DNA of 64,000 bases, taken from Acidimicrobiaceae bacterium. Lineage in GTDB: Bacteria; Actinomycetota; Acidimicrobiia; Acidimicrobiales; Ilumatobacteraceae. Under the pieces are notes generated by a model, which had not been told where the DNA came from, made no database searches, and worked only from the letters and a program-made list of their open reading frames with translations. The stretch lies in assembly GCA_947446815.1 (NCBI GenBank), contig CANFGT010000007.1:62001-126000 (forward strand), read 5' to 3'. Made by a program: the position numbers and the translations under genes. How positions within the stretch are numbered: position 1 is the first letter of the stretch; every line of letters starts with the position of its first letter. Below are positions 16,671-27,222 of the stretch, piece by piece.

Positions 16671-17738
16671 CTAACGAGCGACGATTTTAAAAATTACCCA
16701 GAGCACTGCGAAGAACATCAGAATATATGCAAAGAGATCTGATGTGGGAATTATCAAAGAGCCGAATTGTGATTGATCCTTCAATCTGATTACTCGCTCA
16801 CGAGAAGCTGTAACGATTCCAACAATTCCTAATATGCCAATAGCAATGGCTGACAATGCTGTGGTATACAGACTTGCCTCAGTGTTTACTGAAGCCCATC
16901 CTTCAACTGATGAAGGCAAAAGCCAAACAAGCGCACGCCCGCCTATCCAGACAAGAACTGTGTACACCAAAGTTACAAACGACAATGCGATTGCCAAAGA
17001 CCCTGCGAGACGCATCACAATTGGCCGTCGGAAAACCGCACTCGTAAGCCACAGTCCTAGACCAAGCCATAGAACCATAATGAGAATTCCACTGCCCAAC
17101 AGAGAGTCTCCCGGAACCTCTGCATGCCACTGTGCTTCCGGATTTCCAAGCACAAGCCAACCTTGATGAACCGTCCCGGTAACTATCAACATTGGAATTA
17201 GTGATGCCAGTTGAATGACGGGGAATTCAAACGATGGCGAATATTGGGCAATTGGTTCCAGTTGTCGAACACAAAGAAACGCAAGAATCAAACTGAATAT
17301 CACCGACACCACAACCCCGGACCCTTGACCTACTTGGGCTTTACTTAAGTCAATTCCCGCAACTTCAATTGCAGGAATAAAGGAACTCACAACCCCCAGG
17401 AGCATCCCTGAAATGGCGGCCATCCAGCCAAGTGAAGCAACAGCGAGACTCAACATGATCATCCCCGTTACGCGACGCCAGATCATGACTATGGAACTAG
17501 TCACTACCGCGACTAACACAGTGATGAGTACGCCAATTCCACCTGGGACATTGGTCAAGTTGAAACTGTTGTGATTCTCGCCAAGAGGACGTATCACAAT
17601 CCAGGGCATCATTGCCCCAATGAAAACCATCACTGCAAGTGTGATGGGAAGCAGAATTCTCGGCTGACCCTCAGAAGACTGGACCACTGTCGTGAACCGA
17701 GGAATTTCAATACTTTTGTTCTGAAATGGATTGTTCAT
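16671..17738 (-). CDS. polytopic membrane protein, last gene of the tubulin-like operon
   Basis: 355 residues with roughly nine hydrophobic segments, beginning after a short cytoplasmic N-terminus (helix at about 28-48). No family or catalytic motif is recognised. Notable stretches are PWIVIRPLGENHNSFNLTN in the first outside loop and DLSKAQVGQGSGVVVSVIF. Its start overlaps the stop of the 85-residue gene by 4 bases (ATGA), so it is translated with the upstream genes of this long operon. Confidence 0.7.
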   Translation of the reverse strand: MNNPFQNKSIEIPRFTTVVQSSEGQPRILLPITLAVMVFIGAMMPWIVIRPLGENHNSFNLTNVPGGIGVLITVLVAVVTSSIVMIWRRVTGMIMLSLAVASLGWMAAISGMLLGVVSSFIPAIEVAGIDLSKAQVGQGSGVVVSVIFSLILAFLCVRQLEPIAQYSPSFEFPVIQLASLIPMLIVTGTVHQGWLVLGNPEAQWHAEVPGDSLLGSGILIMVLWLGLGLWLTSAVFRRPIVMRLAGSLAIALSFVTLVYTVLVWIGGRALVWLLPSSVEGWASVNTEASLYTTALSAIAIGILGIVGIVTASRERVIRLKDQSQFGSLIIPTSDLFAYILMFFAVLWVIFKIVAR

Positions 17739-17992
17739 GAGAAAGGATTCGATGTTCGTGATTCAACGCGAACTGGTAGGTCCCTGATTCCTAGTGCCTT
17801 TCGACGCTCAAGAGTTCCAAGTGTTAGCACAGTGACAAGGCCTAGGGGTCCGAGCAACGCTCCCAGAAGTACTGACGTTGAAATCTTCAAATTTATTGAA
17901 GCACCGACTAACCAGCACAAAGATGTCCATCCCAAAGCCCAGATGGTCGTGACACCAATTATGGCTATGAAGGTCAAAGCCCCTTTGATCAC
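17735..17992 (-). CDS. small membrane protein
   Basis: 85 residues with two hydrophobic helices (about 3-30 and 38-62) and a basic C-terminal tail (LERRKALGIRDLPVRVESR). No family is recognised. It begins 9 bases after the 1039-residue gene stops and overlaps the following polytopic membrane protein gene by 4 bases. Context suggests an accessory membrane subunit of the tubulin-like system. Confidence 0.65.
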   Translation of the reverse strand: MIKGALTFIAIIGVTTIWALGWTSLCWLVGASINLKISTSVLLGALLGPLGLVTVLTLGTLERRKALGIRDLPVRVESRTSNPFS

Positions 17993-18001
17993 AAGACTCT
18001 C

Positions 18002-21000
18002 TTAACTAACTTGCGAGTCATCATCAGGCAAGTCCAAATTGATATCTGAAATTGACATTGCAGATGGAATAAATCCTCTAAATGCGCTCAATGGTGCGAT
18101 GGGTTCTGAGAACTCAATTTTCCAAGCAGCAGCGGTCATTTCTATTCCCGGTTGAACTTGGATTTGACCAGGTCGATTTGAAGAGTTTCCGTATGGTGGC
18201 AACGTTATTTCGGGTATGACTCCACGGAAATTCGTGTGTGAATCACCAATCACATCAGAATCAAAGGGAACTGGCTCTACGGGCATCTGTGAAAGTCCTG
18301 AGAGAAAATCATGAACACTCAAACCAGATAGAGCTCCACCCATTCCACTAACTTCCACAGGTCCAAGAATCTGATCTAATGAATTTGACGCCATATCGGC
18401 TGCAACCAATTCAGCTTTTTGCCGCACCAAATTGTGTTGCAATTTCCCGTCTAACACTTGAACTCTGAAATCGGTTCTTGGGTAGAAAACATCGTCATCA
18501 CTGAGCGGACGCTTGCCAACAATGCTGCCGGAAGGGGCATTATCCGATTCGGGCAAAATATTGTCCCCAGGTCCGATGAGACGGGAATATCTATAGTGAT
18601 TTTCCCATTCACCTTTAAGAATATCGACTATGTCTTGCAACCAACCCGAATGAATTGTCTGTTTCCGGGCATTGAGAAACAGCCGCATTTTTTGTTCGTC
18701 ATCTGGTGTCGAGTTCGCAAGGATAAATGCAGGAGGCCGTCTTACTTCAGACACTCCTTTATTTTCACCGCCAAAAGCAATGTCTCTACCGAATGGCATA
18801 TGCACAACAGTGCGGATTATCTGTTGCCAGTCTTCAAATTGCTCTCTCACTGAACCCAATCGGACTGCTTCAGTAGCAGCGTGTCGACCTTCGAGATATG
18901 CCCGTTCAAATCGATCAATCTCGAGCTTCAAACGATGTCGTGCTTGTACCAAAGCTTTTGCGAGAAGGAATAACTTCACAGCAAGTCCCACAAAATATGT
19001 TGAGAGAAATCCCACCAACAAGAGCAGCGGTAGCGGTGTAAGGAAAATGCTCGCCACTGATGCAGCAATCAACAGAAGGAAGATCATCAAGCCGCGCCGA
19101 GTCCACTTTCTGAACTTCCTCCGAGCAATAGCGGAGGCCTCGTCAGCATGTGGTCGTGCGCTGAGAATTGCAATGCAGTCAGAGAGAATTGATCGTGACT
19201 TATTGAGATTGGTAACCAGAACATCTGATACTCGCCAGAGCAAAGAACCAGTCCGCTTTGCTGACCATTCCGTCCATCTGGAATCCAACTCAAAAATTCT
19301 TCGAGAAATGAAATCCTCCGAAGTTGCACTTGGAAGAAATTTCTTGGCGCAAATATGACCGACATGTACCAACTGGTTTGTTGGGGTATGCAGAAAGAGC
19401 ACACCGTGATCAAATTTGGTACCGCAGAAGTCACATGTCTCGTTCAAACCCCACAATCCACTGACATTTGGATATTCCAAACAGAGTTCTTTATACCGAT
19501 CCTGGCTCTCACCGTATTCACGTTCTATTTGTGCTCGGTCACCACAATAGAAACTCGTCAGCATCACATACTCAGACTGGTCAAAATCTTTATGCGAAGG
19601 CCGATGTCTATCAATATCAGTTTCTATTTTGGGTTGTTCATCTAAATGTGTGGAATCAGACTCTTCCAACACAGATTCGCTGACTTCATCAGGTACTAAC
19701 TGTGTCTCTACTGAAGATGCTTCAGGAATTTGAGGGACCGGAGCTGCCACTTGAATCGTGTTCGGAGCTACGGATTTCAAATTCTGAAGTTTCACATTGA
19801 ATTGTTGAGCACTCTCAACATCAAGAACGCCAATCTGACTCTGGATATCCCGCAAGCCAAGGACATTTCTGTCAAATTCTGAAATCTCAAACGATGCATC
19901 ATCTGGTGATGGACCAATCGCCCAGGGATCTGTGTACACCAACCTATTCGTGGCATTCATCGGCGGCTTGATGGAATCTGGAAAAGCACCACCATCAACG
20001 GAACTAAATGCGACATTTTGAAGCAAACTCCATGGCACGGAATCTCCGATGGGATCAATGTCATCCCCAAGATTCAATTGTCTAATAGCTGAGACAATTT
20101 CATTTTGTTCGGTCTCGGAATCCTGAGGATTGAACTTAAGGAGAATCTGGGAATCTGAACCGAAGGTTGCCCGTTGCACCCAATCTTCAACTTCACCTTT
20201 TATAGATTCAACTAAATCTCGCGGAATTGATCGAAGTGCATCCAGGAACTCTTCAACATAAAGTTTGAGTCCTTCCTTAAATCCCATCTCAGTCGCACGT
20301 CGCTGTTGTGGTTCATTCCAAGGGCTATAGACGAAGCCACCATTGATTGTGAGTGTGGTCAGCACTGATTCCGGAATATTTGTGCCCGGGGAAACTGCAC
20401 GTCCATTAACCAAATCCGGGGGAACTGCCCACGGACCACTAGCGGGGAAAGCCCCCGACAAGACATCATCAGTCAATCGACCTGCACTGACAACTCTTAG
20501 GAATGATCGCGCAAGGCGAAGGGGTTTGTTATTGCCAATTGAAGGATCAACCATCCCTTCGAGTACCGGCGCCACTTGCCAAACAAAACCACCTGAAGAT
20601 GTAATAGCCAACAGTGCAATTAATAGCGCACGATACTCGTCTCGAATTGGTTGGGATGCAACTGAAGTGTCAATTCGAACAATGGGCTCTTGCAGAAGAT
20701 GGACATCCCACACTGGAGCGAACGCCTCCGAAACAACGCCCTCGGCTTCAATAATTGAAACTGTTCCTGTCTGTAGGGAAAGTTTGCGATGCACATCAAA
20801 ATGCTTACGAACTACGCCAAGAATATTTGTTTCTGCGGCAAATCGTGAATGAGCATATTGTGCGAGGTTCCCCTCACGAACAGCCAAGACACTGACATAA
20901 TCCCAGATCTGAGACGTCAAAAGTTCAAAGAATTCGACGTCAACAAGAACGCCATTATTCAAATACTTCACAGATGAAATCTCATCTGGATGTTCTTTAT

Positions 21001-21121
21001 CTACAGAGACCCAGCCAACTGATTGAAGAAGTCCTGCCGCTGACCATTCAGTAAGGACAGCACCCAAATCCTTCTCTGCGGTTGAGAATTCTCCGACGAG
21101 AAGGGTGAGCCTATTCGTCAT
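18002..21121 (-). CDS. large protein with Cys/His cluster and membrane hairpin, unknown function
   Basis: 1039 residues. Residues 1-470 are an unrecognised soluble region that begins MTNRLTLLVGEFSTAEKDLG. A Pro/Ser/acidic linker follows (about 470-530). At 563-591 a possible metal site reads C563-x2-C566 followed by H572, H578, H586, H589 and C591. Two adjacent helices at about 676-725 form a membrane hairpin, followed by a charged helix (ALVQARHRLKLEIDRFERAY). The rest has no motif I know. Its start overlaps the tubulin-like gene stop by 4 bases, implying coupled translation and a shared complex. It could link the filament to the membrane; that is inference. Confidence 0.75.
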   Translation of the reverse strand: MTNRLTLLVGEFSTAEKDLGAVLTEWSAAGLLQSVGWVSVDKEHPDEISSVKYLNNGVLVDVEFFELLTSQIWDYVSVLAVREGNLAQYAHSRFAAETNILGVVRKHFDVHRKLSLQTGTVSIIEAEGVVSEAFAPVWDVHLLQEPIVRIDTSVASQPIRDEYRALLIALLAITSSGGFVWQVAPVLEGMVDPSIGNNKPLRLARSFLRVVSAGRLTDDVLSGAFPASGPWAVPPDLVNGRAVSPGTNIPESVLTTLTINGGFVYSPWNEPQQRRATEMGFKEGLKLYVEEFLDALRSIPRDLVESIKGEVEDWVQRATFGSDSQILLKFNPQDSETEQNEIVSAIRQLNLGDDIDPIGDSVPWSLLQNVAFSSVDGGAFPDSIKPPMNATNRLVYTDPWAIGPSPDDASFEISEFDRNVLGLRDIQSQIGVLDVESAQQFNVKLQNLKSVAPNTIQVAAPVPQIPEASSVETQLVPDEVSESVLEESDSTHLDEQPKIETDIDRHRPSHKDFDQSEYVMLTSFYCGDRAQIEREYGESQDRYKELCLEYPNVSGLWGLNETCDFCGTKFDHGVLFLHTPTNQLVHVGHICAKKFLPSATSEDFISRRIFELDSRWTEWSAKRTGSLLWRVSDVLVTNLNKSRSILSDCIAILSARPHADEASAIARRKFRKWTRRGLMIFLLLIAASVASIFLTPLPLLLLVGFLSTYFVGLAVKLFLLAKALVQARHRLKLEIDRFERAYLEGRHAATEAVRLGSVREQFEDWQQIIRTVVHMPFGRDIAFGGENKGVSEVRRPPAFILANSTPDDEQKMRLFLNARKQTIHSGWLQDIVDILKGEWENHYRYSRLIGPGDNILPESDNAPSGSIVGKRPLSDDDVFYPRTDFRVQVLDGKLQHNLVRQKAELVAADMASNSLDQILGPVEVSGMGGALSGLSVHDFLSGLSQMPVEPVPFDSDVIGDSHTNFRGVIPEITLPPYGNSSNRPGQIQVQPGIEMTAAAWKIEFSEPIAPLSAFRGFIPSAMSISDINLDLPDDDSQVS

Positions 21122-24100
21122 GAAATTTGTTCTTCCTGCTCTCGAACTCTCTTCACAGCTTCACGAACCTGGACATAACCCTTCAAAAGGTCATCCAAAA
21201 TCTCAAATCGCAAAGTGTCTGGCGGGTCGACTTGACCCAGACCGATACGCCAACTCTTCGGGCTCACACCTTCGGCTCGAATCTTGTCAAAAGCTTCGAT
21301 GTTCTGATTCAGATAGGTAATGACGTTGTCGCAGCGTTGCTCCATCGTCTCGCCCTTTGCCTTCTCAGCACGACCCTTATCCATTGTCTCGCGACTAAAT
21401 TGACCTGTTTGAAGGAAGTCGAGCAATTCTCCCTCTACATCAAATGCATCGAGGAGGCCGCCGCCACTTCCATATTCAATAAGAGTGCGATACGCATCAA
21501 AAGCTGACTTGCCCGCAATTGTTGAATCGGCAAACGTCAACACCATCGCTTCCAACAATGCCGGAAGGATGTTGTTGTTATTTGTCTTCGTTAACAACCA
21601 GCGTGGGAATTTATGCACCTGTCCGCCGGCACCAACAATGGTGTTCTGAATCTTGACATCAGCCGTCATGTAACCCAACGAACGTGCAATTGCATAACCC
21701 CTAATCGCAGCTCGACGCAAATCATCGGGAAGCGGAACAAAATTCTCAAGAATTCGTGCACGACGCCACAGCCAGAATGATGCTTGCAACGTATCCGAAT
21801 CATTGATTCTTTGAATTGCTTCGTAAAACGGCTCTGTAAAAGAAGTGATGACACTTGGATGAACTGGATATTTCAAGAACGTTGAAATCAAGACCGATTC
21901 ACTGGACGAAGAATTGAACATTTCATCAAGCGAACCTGGTCGATCAAGAAACCCTTGAAGGATTCCGCGGGTCAATTCCCTTGCTGGGTGCCCGGGACCA
22001 AATGGGAATCCCTGAACATTCAAGTCGTAGTCAAGTGGCATGTCATGAACAGTTGGGTACATGGTTGTGTTGATTTCAACAAGTGGTCGCGATTGACTCA
22101 AGGCCTCTTGCAACCGCTGTGCATACTTCGTCAATCGAGAAGCATGATCAATCACAGGCATGTCAGTTGAAGGATTCACCGCAGAAAGATAATCGCGGAG
22201 ATTTTCATTCATGAAAGTGCTCAGGTCTGTGTTAGGACGCGAGATCCATGCCTCAACTCTGGCAGCAATGTCTTCAACGTCATGTTCAACATGAATCATC
22301 GTTGTTGAATCTGGAGACCATCGAGGTTCAGTACTCTCCGTCCAGATGAATGGCAATACAGAATTATTTTTCTGTTGACCAGCAAAATTTCCTCTCAGAA
22401 TGAGGATTCTTGCTGCATCCACTGAATTCGAGGGCAATCCTTCAAAGCTTGAAACCGCATCCTTTAATAGATTTCTCATGGTTTGTGGCCACGATGCAAC
22501 ATCTTCAAGGAAAAACTCCACAGGACTTGGCATGAATCCGACCGGCACTTCACCACTTGTCTGTGGCCATTCCTCAATGATTGCGTCTTTGCCATTCTGG
22601 GGAGCGAATTGTGTCTGTAAACCATTTAAGGCTTGTGTCAACGCAGCTTCAATTCCGGTCAACATCGAAGTAGCAACGGATTCAATTGTTGAGGCAACAC
22701 GATCACGGATAACTGCTGTCCACTCGTAGGTCACAACAACAGAGGCTGAAGTAATGCAATCAGACACTGGACCACTTCCAATGCCAATGCCGGACTTGCC
22801 ATCACCTGCAAGTTTCTCCATTTCGCCCATGTAGTACTGAATCTGCTTACGGTCTTCGATTGCCAACTGCCGCAACGAAGCAGCACTTTCCAAAAGTTCA
22901 GCACGCATCATCTGAATCATCTTGTTGGCAACTGGAATACTGAATTGTGCTGCCGACTCACTCGCGACATTCATAATTCGCTTAATTGCATCAGTTCCCC
23001 ACTTGGCAAGGGTCTTTTCGAACTCCGCATTTGCATGACTCAGCGAATCAATTCGGGCTTTCGTAGCCTCATTCTTAATTTGTCCAAGCCATGTACTGGC
23101 AGTTTGATTCTGAGAACTTGGAAGACCTTGACGGATGAGTGTCGCAACACGACCATTTTCCGCAGCCTGCATTTCACTGGAGGCAAAGAGAGACGAAACT
23201 TGAGTCATTCCGTCTTTTTCTCGCAATTTGCACTCAACTATGAACTTCTCATAATTAATCCTTGCAAGTTCGCTGATTTTTCCTTCAGGGGTTTTCAGCA
23301 CATCCGAACCATCGCTAGGAAGATGTCGTACTGCAACGTTGTATCCCTCAACAAGTCGTTCAACTATGTTTCGATGAAGCAACTTTGTGAGATAAGAACG
23401 GAAACGATCTCGACCAATCGAAACCGTCACACTTCCAAATGAAGAAGCAACGCCCTTCATGTATGACTTACCAAATCCATATCCACCAGCATTTGCTTTC
23501 GCCTGATTATCCCAGTTGGTGGTAATGAATTCGTGATAGTTCTCTTGAACATTGATGTCGGTGACCACAGCAGCAAGCGCTTCACCAACAGCTCGGTACA
23601 CATTTCGGGAGTTTGACAAGTCAAGTCCGTCAATATTGCGACGGCCAATGACGAAAACACTGTGAGGACCACGTGTCGTAATTGGTACTGGACCTGTCAC
23701 GAGATGATTGTCGGTCGGCTCATTATCCCAATACGCGGACATCAGTTCTGACATAAACGCAGCCGAATTTGCTGTCATCATGTCAGTCTTCACATCTCCA
23801 AAAATGTCTGGAGTGAATGCAACGAGCACAGGAAACTGACCATCATCATCTGTTCGCCTGATGAGGTCAACGACGTCCAACGCAATTCCTGCTCCGGTAC
23901 CACCCGCCATAGAGCCCACCACAATCGTGATCGGCTTGGGAGTTGGTGCACCTGGTGGGACATCTACTCCAAGAAGGCGAGAAATCTGTACGAGTTCTGC
24001 AGCACCTGCTGAACACTCATCGAATGCATGCTTCACACGAACTTTTGCTTTGGTTTGCAGAGCGAGGACTCCAGCCGCGCGACCCACTGCACGAAGCTGC

Positions 24101-24447
24101 CCAGCTCCACTACTTAGTGGAACAGCAACTTCTTCTGGACTTGGGCGCCAACCTACTAGTTCCTTAAATGCAGCCTCATGTGGCGGGAACTTGGACAACA
24201 GTGCTCCATTCAATGCAGCAAAAGTGTCATATTTCAAAGAGACGCTGACGTAATCACTTGTAGGAAGAAATGGAACACTTGGATCTTCCTGCTTAGAAGG
24301 TGTGTCGATTCCTACGAATTGCCACGCACGTGGGAAGTCTCCCGTCCAACCTTGATGTGCAAGGTGGCGTTGTACTGCATCGCGCACATATCGGATGGAT
24401 TTCTGTCCGGATCCTCCACAGCCAATCATGATTACTGGTCTAAGCAT
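21118..24447 (-). CDS. tubulin-like (Tubulin_2 type) GTPase, intact copy
   Basis: 1109 residues. The N-terminus MLRPVIMIGCGGSGQKSIRY is a nucleotide-binding strand-loop as in FtsZ/tubulin. Residues 178-187 (GSMAGGTGAG) are the tubulin signature glycine loop (GGGTG[ST]G type), followed by ALDVVDLIRR and APDIFGD-like sequence (FTPDIFGDVKTDMM). RGPHSVFVIGRRNIDGLDL and GGYGFGKSYMKGVASSFGS follow. The long C-terminal half is helical and specific to this family. The length far exceeds FtsZ (about 400). AGGAG lies ahead of the ATG. It lies 24 bases after the vWA gene. A cytoplasmic polymerising GTPase is likely; whether it polymerises is unknown. Confidence 0.85.
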   Translation of the reverse strand: MLRPVIMIGCGGSGQKSIRYVRDAVQRHLAHQGWTGDFPRAWQFVGIDTPSKQEDPSVPFLPTSDYVSVSLKYDTFAALNGALLSKFPPHEAAFKELVGWRPSPEEVAVPLSSGAGQLRAVGRAAGVLALQTKAKVRVKHAFDECSAGAAELVQISRLLGVDVPPGAPTPKPITIVVGSMAGGTGAGIALDVVDLIRRTDDDGQFPVLVAFTPDIFGDVKTDMMTANSAAFMSELMSAYWDNEPTDNHLVTGPVPITTRGPHSVFVIGRRNIDGLDLSNSRNVYRAVGEALAAVVTDINVQENYHEFITTNWDNQAKANAGGYGFGKSYMKGVASSFGSVTVSIGRDRFRSYLTKLLHRNIVERLVEGYNVAVRHLPSDGSDVLKTPEGKISELARINYEKFIVECKLREKDGMTQVSSLFASSEMQAAENGRVATLIRQGLPSSQNQTASTWLGQIKNEATKARIDSLSHANAEFEKTLAKWGTDAIKRIMNVASESAAQFSIPVANKMIQMMRAELLESAASLRQLAIEDRKQIQYYMGEMEKLAGDGKSGIGIGSGPVSDCITSASVVVTYEWTAVIRDRVASTIESVATSMLTGIEAALTQALNGLQTQFAPQNGKDAIIEEWPQTSGEVPVGFMPSPVEFFLEDVASWPQTMRNLLKDAVSSFEGLPSNSVDAARILILRGNFAGQQKNNSVLPFIWTESTEPRWSPDSTTMIHVEHDVEDIAARVEAWISRPNTDLSTFMNENLRDYLSAVNPSTDMPVIDHASRLTKYAQRLQEALSQSRPLVEINTTMYPTVHDMPLDYDLNVQGFPFGPGHPARELTRGILQGFLDRPGSLDEMFNSSSSESVLISTFLKYPVHPSVITSFTEPFYEAIQRINDSDTLQASFWLWRRARILENFVPLPDDLRRAAIRGYAIARSLGYMTADVKIQNTIVGAGGQVHKFPRWLLTKTNNNNILPALLEAMVLTFADSTIAGKSAFDAYRTLIEYGSGGGLLDAFDVEGELLDFLQTGQFSRETMDKGRAEKAKGETMEQRCDNVITYLNQNIEAFDKIRAEGVSPKSWRIGLGQVDPPDTLRFEILDDLLKGYVQVREAVKRVREQEEQIS

Positions 24448-24471
24448 TGCTATCTCCTAGTTAGATGTTTC

Positions 24472-27222
24472 TTAGTTAGCGAAGGGATTTCGCGGCTTAT
24501 TTTCAGATGGGGGTTCAACAGAAGGCGATACATCCTTCTTCTTGTTCTTCTTCTGCTTCTTTGGTTTTTCAACCTCAGACGAAACCATGGACGCATTTGG
24601 AATTGAGCTAGTTGCAGTGACATTGAACGGATTCTTGTTGACCGAAGAATTATCTGATTGATGATCTACAGAGACCTTCAAATCATTCTTTTCGTGAGTC
24701 TCAGACTTATTCTTCGCTACTTCTACAATTTCTCGAATCGATTCAGGAACAGCACTTGAAACAATTGACGTACCCAAACTCTGCATCTGTCCATCCATGT
24801 GTTTGAAGTCATAGGGGTCGAAGAAAGCTACGACTTCACCTGAAATTGAACTTGTCCCGTTTGCAAGACTCTCGATTTCATTCCTCGAGACACGGAGCAC
24901 CCATTGATTTCGGAGAGCCAGATTTACTAGTCCGATTGATAGGTCATTGCTCATCCGCGAACTAGATGAGCCAAAAACATGTGTATCAGCCGCCGAGGCC
25001 TGTCCAATCGGGGTAACTGTGGACTTTAGAAATGTTCGCAACGGTGAACAGCTAAAGCGGATTCCAAATAGATCGAATTCACGAACCGATTCGCTATTTT
25101 CAATCGCATAACCATCATCAATCAACGCGAATTGGGCGGAGCCGCGGGGTGAAATTCGTCCCGAACTGTCAATGGAGACCGGAATACGGCCACGCCGGGA
25201 GGTGCCATTGAGTCGTGCGAATCGTGTCATCAGTATCGCAAAGCCAGCGCGAAGCGAACCCTGAACTAAAAGAAAGAGAGCAAGAAGTTCAATCGCTCGC
25301 CGAATTCCGGGGCCAACAGGTGGTTCAGTCTTCATGTTGACACTCGCAACATGAGAAATCTTTTTTGTTTCAGACGAGGTCTTATTCGTGTAGGTGATAG
25401 TCAATGGAACGCCGTATGGTCCGTAACCTTTTACTTCAGGCTTGATATCTACTTGGCACGTCTTTTCTCGCCCTCGGGGTACTACGCACTCTTTTTGTTC
25501 GATGACTGTGAACTTCTTCGGATTACGGGTCAGACTTTGATCTCCCGATGAAAATTCAACTTTCGTATCTGCAGCATCTGCACCTGCGAATGTGAAATAC
25601 GCGGTCCTCTTAGTTGTTCCTTTGAATTCCAATCGCTTTCCATCAGCCCCAAGAATTGACTTAACAATCGGTTGTTGGTCGCCGTCAGTAATCTGCACGT
25701 CGTGCAAAAACGTTGGGTGATATGAAATTGAGACGTCGTCGCCCTTTTCATCTTTCAGACCGAGAACGTACCCAAGCGGAAGTGCAGAAATATCAACTGA
25801 GCCTACGGATGCAAATTTTCCGCTATTTGATAAGAGTTGAGCGATGGCATTTTTTTCAACTTTGAAACTATTGTTGCCTATGGACTGAGCAATAATTTTT
25901 TGCTCTTCTTGCAAGTATTTAAAAGTGAATTCAATTGCCTGAATTCTCGAACCTTCTGAAACTCTTGACAACTTTGCTGTCAAACCCGTCGTCTTGAATC
26001 GATCAATAGATCTCAGTGGCTTGTCGGTGCCATCCATAATTCTCAAGGTGGTGTCACCTACAAAACTGACTTTGCCTATGGCGGCCGATGCATTTGGCCC
26101 CAAGAAACGAATCTTCCAATGTCCTTCGATCGACTCACCTTTTTCTCGAAGGACATCGAGAAGAACCTTCGTCGATGTCAACGATGTAGCTGTAACTACA
26201 TCAATAGGGTGTTTCTCTTCGCCTTCAAAGAGAGAGAACGAATCACCCTCGCCAGCAGTTACTACAGTTGAATTGACTCCGGTCTCGGGAGTAGTCACCA
26301 AGAACCTGAACCGAGAGACCGTCTCGTCCACTTGGAAAATAAATTCGTAACACTCTGGAGTTCCGTCGGCACACTGATTCGGATGGACAGGCTCGCCAGA
26401 GATAAGAGCATCAATGAGGCCATCAGCTTCGTTCACCCATGTAAATTTTCCGATGCCAGGCTGCTCACCACATCTAGTCAACGTAAGGCCATCGCTCTTA
26501 AAAAGCCCATCGCGTACTGCAATGATTTTCATTAATTCCATGGCCTGAGAACTGTCGTTCAGGCCAACTGCTTGTATGAATACACCGTTCTCACGAAGTT
26601 GATCGACATAACCACCAGATCTACATAGGTCATAAGAAATTTGCCGTTTTTCAAATTTTGACAACCCTCGAACGTCGTCATAATCATGTTGTCCGTCGCT
26701 AAACCAGATTAATAGTCGACAAGAATCGCCATCGTTGGTTGACTTCTCAAATGAAGCGACAGCTCCTTTCATTGCTTCGTTATAACGAGTGTGAAAGTCC
26801 GTATTTCTCTGTGCTTGTTTTGCAAGTTCTAGAGAAAAATCAGAAATTGTTTCTGAGTCGAGTGACATCCAATCTTGGTGGGGCGTATACCCGTCTCCAA
26901 AACCGGCAATTGAAGCTTCAACATCAATGCGGTCTTGCTTGTCGCCATTCGCCAACGAGGCAAGTGCTGTGGCTGAGGCCTGCAGTGCCTTGACGCGTAA
27001 ATTTTTGGGGTCGGTTCCCTTTGGATTTTTCTTATTTTTAGTCAGGCTGATTGATTCATCAACTAAGAAGAGAACAGAGAGTTTGTGCTGCTTTGAAATG
27101 CATTCATCAAGAGGCTTTTCTTCTTGAATGATTTCAGTTGATGCATGACTCGATGTGGCACCAAGCAATCCCAGCGAACTAGCAATCAGAATCGCCAATA
27201 CTTTCTTCGTAGAAGCACTCAC
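24472..27222 (-). CDS. secreted, membrane-anchored von Willebrand factor A protein
   Basis: 916 residues. A signal peptide (1-28) precedes a vWA domain (about 48-260) whose MIDAS motif is D55-x-S57-x-S59 in LFLVDESISL, with a further FSDGQHD. A beta-rich extracellular region follows to about 640. One membrane helix (about 640-662, IELLALFLLVQGSLRAGFA) and a cytoplasmic part end in a Lys-rich stretch (KPKKQKKNKKKD) and NKPRNPFAN. So metal-dependent ligand binding outside is tied to a cytoplasmic tail next to the tubulin-like protein. It overlaps the upstream small membrane gene by 4 bases. Confidence 0.82.
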   Translation of the reverse strand: MSASTKKVLAILIASSLGLLGATSSHASTEIIQEEKPLDECISKQHKLSVLFLVDESISLTKNKKNPKGTDPKNLRVKALQASATALASLANGDKQDRIDVEASIAGFGDGYTPHQDWMSLDSETISDFSLELAKQAQRNTDFHTRYNEAMKGAVASFEKSTNDGDSCRLLIWFSDGQHDYDDVRGLSKFEKRQISYDLCRSGGYVDQLRENGVFIQAVGLNDSSQAMELMKIIAVRDGLFKSDGLTLTRCGEQPGIGKFTWVNEADGLIDALISGEPVHPNQCADGTPECYEFIFQVDETVSRFRFLVTTPETGVNSTVVTAGEGDSFSLFEGEEKHPIDVVTATSLTSTKVLLDVLREKGESIEGHWKIRFLGPNASAAIGKVSFVGDTTLRIMDGTDKPLRSIDRFKTTGLTAKLSRVSEGSRIQAIEFTFKYLQEEQKIIAQSIGNNSFKVEKNAIAQLLSNSGKFASVGSVDISALPLGYVLGLKDEKGDDVSISYHPTFLHDVQITDGDQQPIVKSILGADGKRLEFKGTTKRTAYFTFAGADAADTKVEFSSGDQSLTRNPKKFTVIEQKECVVPRGREKTCQVDIKPEVKGYGPYGVPLTITYTNKTSSETKKISHVASVNMKTEPPVGPGIRRAIELLALFLLVQGSLRAGFAILMTRFARLNGTSRRGRIPVSIDSSGRISPRGSAQFALIDDGYAIENSESVREFDLFGIRFSCSPLRTFLKSTVTPIGQASAADTHVFGSSSSRMSNDLSIGLVNLALRNQWVLRVSRNEIESLANGTSSISGEVVAFFDPYDFKHMDGQMQSLGTSIVSSAVPESIREIVEVAKNKSETHEKNDLKVSVDHQSDNSSVNKNPFNVTATSSIPNASMVSSEVEKPKKQKKNKKKDVSPSVEPPSENKPRNPFAN

